A stretch of 53,231 nucleotides of DNA. It comes from CAYJPA01 sp964371945 (GTDB taxonomy: Bacteria; Chloroflexota; Chloroflexia; Thermomicrobiales; UBA6265). The notes under the pieces are model-generated. The model worked only from the letters and a program-made list of their open reading frames with translations. It searched no databases and was not told the origin of the DNA. Shown here piece after piece: positions 1 through 7,302 of the stretch. Positions within the stretch are counted from its first letter, which is position 1. Every line of letters begins with the position of its first letter. Both the position numbers and the translations under genes were made by a program. The DNA lies in NCBI GenBank assembly GCA_964371945.1, contig CAYJPA010000037.1, forward strand, positions 1-53,231, written 5' to 3'.

Positions 1-60
1 GGCTAGAGGCTAGAGGCTAGAGGCTAGAGGCTAGAGGCTAGAGGCTAGAGGCTAGAGGCT
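1..60. repeat. Heptanucleotide tandem repeat (GGCTAGA)n
   Basis: Eight perfect head-to-tail copies of the 7-bp unit GGCTAGA fill positions 1-56, followed by a partial GGCT. The array runs into the left window edge, so its true length is unknown. It ends only four bases before the ATG of the next gene, and its last AGAGG may serve as that gene's weak ribosome binding site. Two other heptamer arrays with related units occur at 27737-27792 and 46601-46635. Confidence 0.95.
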
Positions 61-64
61 CAAA

Positions 65-490
65 ATGCTCGACAACTATCAGGACCTGATCGACGAGTTG
101 TTGGGCACGCCGCGGCTTGTGCGAGACATGATCGCCGGCGGGAACCCCGAAGCACTCCGTCTTGTGCTGGCGATGCGTACGCGCGATCGAATCGTGCTTA
201 AGCGCCTGCAGCGGATAAAAAACCAGATCGATCCTTACCTCAAACCGCTGCCACCGCTAGACCTACTCCTGGAAGGCATCGAGCCCGAGACTGATCGTGA
301 CGAGCTGCTCGCCAGCTTCGAGAACTCGAGGGGCGATCTCATCTCGATTCTCATGAATCTCACCTTGCGCGACTGGGAACGAACCGCAACCACCGATGCG
401 GAAGGCACGATCACCCTCGCGGACGAAGTCGAAACTCATGTCGAATTCGACGAAGATCAGCGCGCCCGGCTCGCGGAGCTCTCCAGGTAG
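65..490 (+). CDS. DinB-like helical bundle protein
   Basis: A 141-residue soluble protein with no signal peptide. The C-terminal pattern DWERTATTDAEG-ITLADEVETHVEFDEDQ resembles the DinB/YfiT four-helix bundle family, where a DW-R, G-x-x-T-L and H-x-x-H-D region carries part of the metal site. The usual HxxxH set is incomplete here: His is kept at the ETHVEFDEDQ segment but the earlier helix has RTRDR where a His is usual. Such proteins act as metal-dependent thiol S-transferases or have no known activity. The start ATG follows the heptamer array directly and has only a weak AGG upstream. It stands alone, with the SPFH gene starting about 160 bp downstream. The family call is inferred from motif memory; the reading frame itself is well supported. 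Confidence 0.6.
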   Translation: MLDNYQDLIDELLGTPRLVRDMIAGGNPEALRLVLAMRTRDRIVLKRLQRIKNQIDPYLKPLPPLDLLLEGIEPETDRDELLASFENSRGDLISILMNLTLRDWERTATTDAEGTITLADEVETHVEFDEDQRARLAELSR

Positions 491-647
491 CCAGTTTCCT
501 CATTCCCAAACGCTGAACTGAGTGAGTCGACTCCTCGCCGGTGCCGCCTGCTGTGCGGCTCTGGAGTAGGATGATGCCGTGAGTGGGTTCCCATCCTGTG
601 ACTCCCGCTTGTTCCCGGCACTGCAGATTTGAGGAAGGCGTAACACG

Positions 648-1637
648 ATGAACAGAATGCCAAAAAGCTTTCCGGATCGCGAGAACATTCCGGCGTCGTT
701 GGGACTTCGAATCGGCCTGATCGTGGTCGCAATCGTGATCGCGCTCTTCGTGCTCACATCGTTCACCGTCCAGGTGGACGCCACCGAGGCCTGCGCGGTT
801 ACCAGGTTCGGTAAGGTAACCGGCACGGCGGGCCCAGGCTTGCACCTCAAGCTTCCGGTAATGACGAAGTATCACTGCTTCCGCACCGCGACTACTTACT
901 ATGAAGTATTGGAGGCCGGCGCGAATCAAACCAATGCGGACTACACCAGCGGTCCCGTGGATGGCGTCACAATCGATGGTCAGCAATTGGCGATCACTTT
1001 CAATGTTCGCTACCGGGTGGATGCGACACAGGTTGCGCATATCTATGCCGATGTAGGGAAAACGCCAGGCGAGATCAACGAGCGGGTGGTGAAGTTCCAC
1101 ACCCGATCGCTCACCCGCCAGATCGCGAACACCAAACGAGCCGACGAGCTCTATTTGGGCAATCTGGCGCCGATCTCGGCCGAAATGCGAGACGAAATTG
1201 CACCTCGTTTCACGGAAGCGGGACTGATCCTTGAGTTTTTCGAGCTGAAGCGGCCGAACTTCTCCGACGAATATGAGCAAGCGATTGAATCGCGCCAGAT
1301 CGCCGCGGTTTTGATCGAACAGCGGCGGCAAGAAACCCTGGTTGCCGAGCAAGAGGCTGAGAAAGTCCGCATTCAGGCTCAAGGCGAGGCTGACGCCGGC
1401 TATATCCGAGCTCAGGGCGAGGCGAAGAGCCTGGCGGAAACCGGAAAAGCGGTTCGCGAAAATCCGGAGATTCTGGAGCTGGAGCGGATCCGTGCCATCG
1501 AAAAAGCGAACGTCGTCTACGTGCCAAGCGACGGCATTCTGCCTGTGCTCAATGTTGGAGTGGACAGCTCGGTGTCGCCCACGCCGACAGAATCGATCTC
1601 GGTTGAGTCGACTCCGACGCCCACTCCGGAGACTTGA
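648..1637 (+). CDS. SPFH/band-7 domain membrane protein (prohibitin/HflC-like)
   Basis: A 329-residue membrane-anchored protein. Residues about 18-42 form one transmembrane helix, followed by the band-7 start VDATEACAVTRFGKV and the GPGLHLKLP turn that is typical of the family. The central part (about 100-220) is the SPFH domain, and residues 220-280 (IEQRRQETLVAEQEAEKVRIQA) form the long charged coiled coil seen in HflC, HflK and prohibitins. The last 20 residues are a Ser/Thr/Pro tail. Members oligomerise on the membrane and modulate membrane proteases or lipid domains. A good AGGAAGG ribosome site sits 8 bases before the ATG. No HflK partner or FtsH gene lies nearby, so the partner is unknown. 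A 12-bp stem hairpin follows at 1747-1783. Confidence 0.85.
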   Translation: MNRMPKSFPDRENIPASLGLRIGLIVVAIVIALFVLTSFTVQVDATEACAVTRFGKVTGTAGPGLHLKLPVMTKYHCFRTATTYYEVLEAGANQTNADYTSGPVDGVTIDGQQLAITFNVRYRVDATQVAHIYADVGKTPGEINERVVKFHTRSLTRQIANTKRADELYLGNLAPISAEMRDEIAPRFTEAGLILEFFELKRPNFSDEYEQAIESRQIAAVLIEQRRQETLVAEQEAEKVRIQAQGEADAGYIRAQGEAKSLAETGKAVRENPEILELERIRAIEKANVVYVPSDGILPVLNVGVDSSVSPTPTESISVESTPTPTPET

Positions 1638-1746
1638 CGCCTCGATTTCACAACTCTGTTTGGTAAACGGCTCCGCACCGCCGGGATGCCTCGATCTTCA
1701 CTGCGGCATGGAGCGCTGGGACCATTTTGTGACAGCGACCTGACCC

Positions 1747-1783
1747 GCACCGTCGGATGCTGCAATCGTCAATCCGACGGTGC
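1747..1783. terminator. Inverted repeat after the SPFH gene
   Basis: GCACCGTCGGAT (1747-1758) and ATCCGACGGTGC (1772-1783) are perfect 12-bp arms around a 13-base loop, about 110 bp after the SPFH stop codon. No clear T run follows, so it is either a factor-assisted terminator or an extragenic palindrome. Apart from this hairpin, I see nothing convincing between 1638 and 1937. Confidence 0.55.
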
Positions 1784-1937
1784 CTGCCGCGGATCTCGAC
1801 CAGATCAGGCTCACGTCGTTTTCACGGAATGAGTTGGCTCGCTCTTGAACAGATCCGGACGGCTCGACAGTTTCGGCGGACGCGCCGCGTTGGTTGATCG
1901 CCCTTCCAGGCGGTCTGCACTGACTCGCCTTCGAGAG

Positions 1938-2998
1938 ATGTCTCAAACGCGGATTGACGCTGCCGTCATCTCCATGTCGATTCTGCTGAGCCTGCCGAGT
2001 CAATTCCCAGGTTGCTTCTGCTCATCCTTTGGGTAATTTTACGGTAAATCAGTATATTCGGATCGGGGTCGTCGAAAGTGGCCCGCGTATCGTCTACGTA
2101 CTCGTTCTCGCGGAGATCCCTGCCTTGCAGCTTATGCAATCAAGCGACCTGAACGGCGATGGAACCGTTGATGAGCTCGAGAGCTCCGCCTACCTCGAGA
2201 CGGCCTTGCCCGAAATCGGGAACGCGCTCCAGCTCGCGGTTGATGCACAAACGCTCTCCTTGCGACCAGAAAAACCTGCGCTCGTTTTCGCCGATGGTCA
2301 GGCCGGTCTGACAACAATGCGATTGCGGGCGATCTTCGTTCCGCTCGCGCCCTTGCTCTTCACGGGCGGTGACCAGCAGATCGCGCTCTCCAACACATAC
2401 CAGACTGACCGGCTCGGCTGGCGCGAAATCATCGTTACGAATGGCGACGCATTGCTGTTTCTGAAATCGACCTGCCCGCAAGCGGCTTCAACCGCGAGGT
2501 GACCGCCTATCCGTCAGATCTACTGCAGCGCCCACTCGATCAAACATCCGTTTCGTTCGGTGTACGGAAAACTCCCGGCGCTCCCGCTTCAGCGTCCTTC
2601 GCCGGATTTGCCTTCGGAGTCTCAGATCCGGAAGCAACCGGTGCGATTCGACCCAACGGCGGATCGAGCGGCGGCCGTTTCGCGGCGCTGCTGGATGATG
2701 ACGATCTTTCGCGTAACAGCATGGCTCTTGCGCTCCTGGCGGCCATGGTCTGGGGCGCGGCCCACGCTCTCTCCCCCGGTCACGGAAAAACGGTCGGCGG
2801 CGCCTACCTTGTCGACTCGCGCGGCACGGCCCGTCACGCGCTCTTTCTCGGTCTCACTGTGACGGTTACTCATACCGCGGGAGTCGTCGCGCTCGGCCTG
2901 ATCACGCTCTTCGCATCGCACTACATCCTGCCGGAGACGCACTTCCCATGGCACAGCGTCGCTTCAGGTGCGCTGGTTGTGGCCATGGGACTCTGGAC
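1938..2998 (+). pseudogene. Broken NicO-family nickel/cobalt transporter gene
   Basis: Three frame segments read as one protein. Frame A starts at ATG 1938 (MSQTRIDAAVISMSILLSLP), a signal peptide. Near 2003 the frame changes and gives the cleavage site and mature start ASAHPLGNFTVNQY, followed by the extracytoplasmic domain to about 2465. Near 2468 a second frame change leads to REVTAYPSDLLQRPL and then the transporter core with the NicO signatures HALSPGHGKTVGGAYL and LTVTVTHTAGV (about 2765-2890). Homology to NicO ends near 2998, where the reading passes into an MMPL remnant in another frame. Known members move Ni or Co, or related metals, across the cytoplasmic membrane. Two frameshifts plus loss of the C-terminal half make it non-functional unless the frameshifts are sequencing errors. 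Confidence 0.8.
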
Positions 2999-3871
2999 TC
3001 CGCGGAAGCGACGACCGCGGATGGCCAGCCGCTCTATGGACCAATCACGTATCAGCCCGCGGCGGATAACTCGCTCGCGCTGATTTCTGTTCCGCTCAAG
3101 GTCGCGCCGGACGCGAGCGTCGGCTACGACGCCATCGAGAGCCTCCGCGCGGACATTGTTCCCGGGGTTGAACAGGCGATGGGCTCTGCCGAAATCCTGG
3201 TCACCGGGGTTTCGGCGAACAATGTCGACTTCTTTGAGATGCGCGACACCGACACGCCGATCGTCTTCATCTTCGTCCTCGGGCTGAGCTTCACCCTATT
3301 GTTGATCGTCTTCCGCTCGATTGTCGTCGCGGGCAAAGCGATCCTGATGAACTTGCTCTCTGTCGGCGCCGCGTACGGTCTGATCGTTTGGGTCTTCCAG
3401 CAGGGTCATCTCACGGGTTCCTTCGGGTTCCAAAGGATCGAGGCGATCGAGGCCTGGCTTCCGCTCTTTCTCTTCTCCGTCCTCTTCGGTCTGAGCATGG
3501 ACTGCCACGTCTTCTTCCTCAGCCGGATTCGGGAGCATTACGACGAAACAGCTCGGAACGCCGAATCGGTTGCGGTCGGTCTGCAAGTAACGGCCAAGAT
3601 CATCACCGGCGCCGCGTTGATCATGGTCGCGGTCTTCGGCGGATTCGCCAGCGGCAGTCTGACGTTTCTGCAGCAGATGGGCTTCGGGCTCGGGGCCGCG
3701 GTGCTGCTCGACGCCACGATTGTCCGTTCGATCCTGGTGCCCTCCGCGATGGCGCTGTTGGGCAAGCGCAACTGGTATCTGCCGAGCTGGCTGCACTGGC
3801 TGCCTGAACTGAGGTTCGAGGGACCCAAGGTTGAGCATCCCGACATCGAACCAGCTTCAGCCGCGGACTAG
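2993..3871 (+). pseudogene. C-terminal half of an MMPL/RND transporter (remnant)
   Basis: From DGQPLYGPITYQP onward the frame encodes only the second half of an MMPL-family pump: a short periplasmic end (SVPLKVAPDASVG), then five to six membrane helices including TPIVFIFVLGLSFTLLLIVF and the conserved segment LFGLSMDCHVFFLSRIREHY, where D-C-H replaces the common D-Y-H. It closes with KRNWYLPSWLHWLP, a usual MMPL terminus. The N-terminal six-helix half and first periplasmic loop are missing. The formal ORF from 2948 starts inside NicO sequence, so it has no authentic start. The junction with NicO near 2990-3000 is best explained by a deletion that fused two neighbouring genes. Compare the intact paralogue at 19178-21403. 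Confidence 0.85.
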
Positions 3872-3890
3872 CTTGTCCAACTGATCGAAC

Positions 3891-3926
3891 AAATGAAGGA
3901 GCGCTACGCGCAGGGCTCCTTCATTT
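3891..3926. terminator. Bidirectional terminator hairpin
   Basis: AAATGAAGGAGC (3891-3902) and GCTCCTTCATTT (3915-3926) form a perfect 12-bp stem with a 12-base loop. The arms end in A and T runs on both strands and lie between convergent genes (the MMPL remnant on plus, the methyltransferase on minus), which fits a bidirectional intrinsic terminator. Confidence 0.75.
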
Positions 3927-3944
3927 CGGCAGAGCACCGGTGCA

Positions 3945-4742
3945 TCAAGTGGACGCGATCGCGATATGGGAGTGCCACGGAAACTCCATGACGCCGTCGA
4001 CTGTGAGCTCCTTGATCACATCGATTAGGTCCGGCACGATCTTGGCAATCAACTCCCCGCGTGCTGCTCCATCAAGTTGTCGGAAACTCACGATGCCCAC
4101 CGAGACCGATTCGATGAACGGCCGGGCGAAGAGCTCTGGACTGACATAGCGACTCTGTTTGGTCACCAGCTCCAACGAGCTGACCGTTAATCCGGCTTGT
4201 TCGAGCAGAGATCGAATCTCGCCGGCGTCCCAGAGCGCGAAACCAGCCACCAGGGGTGGCTGCCCGAGATGCAGGGCGAGCACCTGATCCATCGCCTGGT
4301 GAGCGGGGTGCAGCTCGGCGGAGCTGAAGACGCTAAGCGCGATCCGGCCCCCAGGTACAAGCACCCGGTGCGCTTCACGCAGTGCGGCAACACGATCTGG
4401 CACGAATTGCAGCACCTGCTGAATGGTCACCAGATCGTACGCCGAATCTGGAACGGGCAATGCGCCGGCCATTCCTTCGAGCCATTCGATGCTCGCCGAG
4501 TCCGGTGAAAGCGCCGAACTGGAAGCGACCAACAACATCTGAGGGTTCAAATCGACGCCGGTGACCTTGCCCGAGCGGCCGATCATGCTCGCGGCCGTAC
4601 GGCTGACAATGCCGGTTCCACACCCGGCGTCGAGCACACGCTCGCCTTCCTGCAAACCGGCTCGCGTCAGTAACTCAATTGCCCACGGCTGAAAAACCGC
4701 CGGAACGAGAAACTGCTCGTACGTCTCCGCTGGATTCGACAT
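3945..4742 (-). CDS. Class I SAM-dependent methyltransferase
   Basis: A 265-residue soluble Rossmann-fold methyltransferase. Motif I is VLDAGCGTGIVSRTA (about residues 37-51), with the acidic end of strand 2 at VTGVDLNPQML, and the post-motif segment YDLVTIQQVLQFVPDRVAAL followed by HRVLVPGGRIAL as motif III. This is the Methyltransf_11 / UbiE-like pattern; the substrate cannot be told. I start it at 4742 (MSNPAETYEQF) because GGAG lies 8 bases upstream; an upstream in-frame start at 4805 would add 21 residues without a good ribosome site. It is monocistronic and convergent with the broken MMPL gene. Confidence 0.85.
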   Translation of the reverse strand: MSNPAETYEQFLVPAVFQPWAIELLTRAGLQEGERVLDAGCGTGIVSRTAASMIGRSGKVTGVDLNPQMLLVASSSALSPDSASIEWLEGMAGALPVPDSAYDLVTIQQVLQFVPDRVAALREAHRVLVPGGRIALSVFSSAELHPAHQAMDQVLALHLGQPPLVAGFALWDAGEIRSLLEQAGLTVSSLELVTKQSRYVSPELFARPFIESVSVGIVSFRQLDGAARGELIAKIVPDLIDVIKELTVDGVMEFPWHSHIAIAST

Positions 4743-4849
4743 CAATAGGACTCCTGAATTTCGCTCAATCAACCAAAACGGCATGTGGATTGCAGCGTAC
4801 TCCATCGTGGTAGGTGCTCAGCCCCAGAAACTGAAACGCGAAAACCGCA

Positions 4850-4869
4850 TTCACAGGAAACGCTCAGCC
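4850..4869 (+). promoter_or_regulatory. Candidate OmpR-type direct-repeat box 1
   Basis: TTCACAGGAAACGCTCAGCC holds two half-sites, CACAGG (4852) and CTCAGC (4863), 11 bp apart. A near copy, TTCACAGGAAACACCCAGC, is at 5330-5348. The box lies 150 bp before the small membrane protein gene at 5019. Half-sites of 6-7 bp at 11-bp spacing are the usual target of tandem OmpR/PhoB-type regulators such as PhoP of mycobacteria; assignment to the regulator at 6522 is inference. Confidence 0.45.
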
Positions 4870-5018
4870 ATTCCGTGGGTACCTGCGATTTTTGCTCACT
4901 ACGCTGTGAGTAACCCGGATACGCCATCGAACAATGTGCGGGCAATCCAGGTTAAAAGGACTTGCGAGTCGATCCTTTTGATCAAATCGGGCCCCACGAG
5001 AAGAAAGGATGAACTGTC

Positions 5019-5297
5019 GTGAACAATAGATGGGGGATGGACGCGCCGCATGAACCACCATTGACCCGAGTGCTACTCGTTATAGGGTTCGTGACGATCG
5101 CGGAGCTCGCGATGCTCGCCGCGATCTTCCTGTCGCATGCTCAGACCACGGTTCCAGGACTCGTGCTGGCTGTCATCTGGCCATGGATCGCGGCATTCAT
5201 TTCCAGCCGGCAATTCCTGGGAACTGGGCCGCGTCCGCGGCCCGTTGAAGTTCGACCTAAGCCGGCCCAATGCCTGCTCGAGGCTCGCGTGCGCTAG
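5019..5297 (+). CDS. Small two-helix membrane protein
   Basis: A 92-residue protein starting at GTG 5019 behind AAAGGA. Two hydrophobic segments, about residues 18-40 (VLLVIGFVTIAELAMLAAI) and 46-62 (PGLVLAVIWPWIAAFIS), predict a hairpin in the membrane. The C-terminal 30 residues are Arg- and Pro-rich and presumably cytoplasmic. I do not recognise a family. It is preceded by the direct-repeat box at 4850 and followed by a second such box at 5302-5348, so it may share control with the YceI and sensor genes downstream. Confidence 0.5.
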   Translation: MNNRWGMDAPHEPPLTRVLLVIGFVTIAELAMLAAIFLSHAQTTVPGLVLAVIWPWIAAFISSRQFLGTGPRPRPVEVRPKPAQCLLEARVR

Positions 5298-5301
5298 GCC
5301 G

Positions 5302-5348
5302 TGCAGCACGCACAGCGACTCTCAGCTATTTCACAGGAAACACCCAGC
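5302..5348 (+). promoter_or_regulatory. Candidate OmpR-type box 2, four to five half-sites
   Basis: Half-sites TGCAGC (5302), CACAGC (5311), CTCAGC (5321), CACAGG (5332) and CCCAGC (5343) follow one another every 9-11 bp, so they fall on one face of the helix. The last two repeat the box at 4850. It lies about 140 bp before the YceI gene that heads the co-directional YceI, small protein, regulator and kinase genes, which suggests autoregulation of this sensory cluster. Confidence 0.5.
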
Positions 5349-5486
5349 ACCGGTTGAGCCCAACGGGGTACTGTTCAGATCGACAGCAAACTGGTAACCG
5401 GGAATTGGACGCGAAATCCGGGTAGATGCCACCGATCGCAACTCCTAACGACCGACATTCGCCGTTGAAAAGGAAGGGTCTTCGCA

Positions 5487-6227
5487 TTGAAACGTTCGAT
5501 CTCATTGGCCAAAACGGCCACCGCACTCCTCACACCGCTTGCGCTCGTTGCGGTCGGTTTGATCTCGATCGTCACACCGGTCTCCGCGCAAGAATCGACT
5601 CCAACAGCCACCGAAATCGGCGTCCTCGAAACTGAGGCCACCGAGGTCAACTGCTCAACTGACGCCGCCACGCCCAGCCCGCTCACGACATCAGCCGCCA
5701 CTGCTTACACGGTCGTCAGCGAAGACTCTGAAGCTCGCTATGAGGTCGAGGAAGAGCTTGCCGGCCAGGGCGCGACCACCGCGGTCGGTTCGACCAGCGC
5801 GATCGTTGGCGCTCTCTACTTCGACGCCAATGGCTTGCCGGTGGCATGCACCCGAGTCGACGTCGATCTTCGCACCCTGGTGAGCGACGAATCACGCCGC
5901 GACAACGCGGTGCAAACGCAGGGGCTCGAAACCGCGACCTACCCGCTTGCGACCTTTATTCTGACGTCGGTCGAGGGACTTGATGCCGCGCTCGTCGACG
6001 GCGAAGAGACCTCGTTCACCCTTATCGGCAACCTGACACTTCATGGCGAAACGCGGGTCGTTGCCTGGGCCGCGACAGTCACCAAGGAAGGTGACACCAT
6101 CACCGGCACCGCGTCGATCTCCTTTGACATGCCGGCGTTCGGCATCACGCCGCCAAAGATGGGTCCAGTGCTCTCGATAGCGGACGAGGTCGCACTCGAA
6201 TTCGACATTACCGCCAAACAGGCGTAG
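5487..6227 (+). CDS. YceI family exported lipid-binding-like protein
   Basis: A 246-residue secreted protein starting at TTG 5487 with AAGGAAGG upstream. Residues 1-35 are a signal peptide ending at SAQES, followed by a Thr/Pro-rich linker of about 35 residues. The YceI lipocalin-like barrel covers about 70-246: YTVVSEDSEARYEVEEEL, the ARVDVDLRTL-type strand VDVDLRTLVSDESRRDNAV, the TYPLATFILTSV strand and GNLTLHGETR. YceI proteins bind long isoprenoids or similar lipids and are often induced by envelope or acid stress. It is followed after 49 bp by a small anchored protein and then by a two-component pair, so it may be a target or sensor input of that system. Confidence 0.88.
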   Translation: MKRSISLAKTATALLTPLALVAVGLISIVTPVSAQESTPTATEIGVLETEATEVNCSTDAATPSPLTTSAATAYTVVSEDSEARYEVEEELAGQGATTAVGSTSAIVGALYFDANGLPVACTRVDVDLRTLVSDESRRDNAVQTQGLETATYPLATFILTSVEGLDAALVDGEETSFTLIGNLTLHGETRVVAWAATVTKEGDTITGTASISFDMPAFGITPPKMGPVLSIADEVALEFDITAKQA

Positions 6228-6276
6228 TACCGAGTTTGTTGAGGCCGCCAGGATTCTGAATGAAGAGGCGACGCTC

Positions 6277-6516
6277 ATGAAGAATTTTGTTCAACGGCGC
6301 AAGCTCCTCAGCGCCGTCGGAGCTGTTGCGATGCTAATAGTGACCGTGATGTTGGTCATCGGTATTTACACGGCAAGTGTCGCCGGCGATCTGCCCTGGC
6401 AAACAGATCCAACTCGTGTTGCCGGCTCGATCACGCCATTCGCCGACCAGTCATTGCCAACTGTCTTCATTCCCAGTAAATCGGTCGCGGTCGGCACGGC
6501 GACCGCGTCACCATAG
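6277..6516 (+). CDS. Small signal-anchored protein upstream of the two-component pair
   Basis: A 79-residue protein with a basic N-terminus (KNFVQRRKLL), one long hydrophobic helix at about residues 11-33, and a 45-residue outward-facing tail rich in Pro, Ser and Thr. A GAGG ribosome site is near the ATG. No family is recognised. It lies 49 bp after YceI and ends only 5 bp before the regulator's first ATG, so it is almost surely co-transcribed with the regulator and kinase and could be an accessory of the sensor. Confidence 0.6.
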   Translation: MKNFVQRRKLLSAVGAVAMLIVTVMLVIGIYTASVAGDLPWQTDPTRVAGSITPFADQSLPTVFIPSKSVAVGTATASP

Positions 6517-6521
6517 CGACG

Positions 6522-7268
6522 ATGCAAAGGACGCATAAGATGGCAGCTCCGATGGGACGAATGCAGCGGCACGAAACGATTCTGGTCGTCGAAGACGAGG
6601 ACCCGATTCGAGAGCTCGTTTCGACCGCGCTCCGGTTCACCGGCTTCAAGGTCGAAACCGCTGGAACCGGGCGGGAAGCGCTGGCTTTTGCCCGCAACTC
6701 CGCATTCGATCTCATCGTGCTCGATGTGAACTTACCCGACGTCGACGGATTCGAAATCTGCCGAAAGCTCAGATCCGGCGGCAATATGGTGCCCGTCGTC
6801 TTCCTCACGGCCCGCGACGACCCCGGCGACATCCGTTCCGGTTTCACCGGTGGCGGAGACGACTATGTTACGAAGCCGTTCAGCCTGGAAGAGCTTATGC
6901 TCCGAATTGATGCCGTATTACGAAGAACCCGTACTCCGGATTGCTCGAATCTCAAACTGACCTGCGGTGATCTGGTACTCGATGAGGATGCCTGCAGGGT
7001 CTGGCGCAAGGACTCCGAGGTGTCACTCTCGCCGACGGAATTTCGCCTTCTCCGCTACCTTATGTTGAACCGGGAACGCGTCGTTTCGAAAACGCAGATT
7101 CTCGATCACGTCTGGGACTACGAATTTGCCGGTGATCCCGCCGCTGTCGAAACCTACATCAGCTACCTGCGCCGCAAACTCGACGACAAGGACGCGCGGC
7201 TTATTCGCACCGTTCGTGGCTTTGGATATCTGCTTCAACCGCGGGATGCCGCGCTTCACCAGCGTTAA
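6522..7268 (+). CDS. OmpR-family response regulator
   Basis: A 248-residue transcription factor. The receiver domain (about 17-130) has the acidic pair in ILVVEDEDPIREL, the phospho-acceptor Asp68 in LIVLDVNLPDVDGFE, Thr in VVFLTARD and Lys in YVTKPFSLEEL. The winged-helix DNA-binding domain (about 145-242) has LSPTEFRLLRYLMLNRERVVSKTQILDHVW and the closing wing TVRGFGYLL. A second ATG at 6540 is an equally possible start. The gene is 34 bp before its sensor kinase. Its likely targets are the CAG-type direct-repeat boxes at 4850 and 5302; this link is inference. Confidence 0.93.
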   Translation: MQRTHKMAAPMGRMQRHETILVVEDEDPIRELVSTALRFTGFKVETAGTGREALAFARNSAFDLIVLDVNLPDVDGFEICRKLRSGGNMVPVVFLTARDDPGDIRSGFTGGGDDYVTKPFSLEELMLRIDAVLRRTRTPDCSNLKLTCGDLVLDEDACRVWRKDSEVSLSPTEFRLLRYLMLNRERVVSKTQILDHVWDYEFAGDPAAVETYISYLRRKLDDKDARLIRTVRGFGYLLQPRDAALHQR

Positions 7269-7302
7269 TCGCACGACGAACTGATTCACCGGGGAGCGTT
7301 CC

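Noticed and set aside
411..1382. A 323-residue minus frame opposite the SPFH gene
   Set aside because: The plus frame carries the complete SPFH pattern and a ribosome site; the minus frame has no family likeness.
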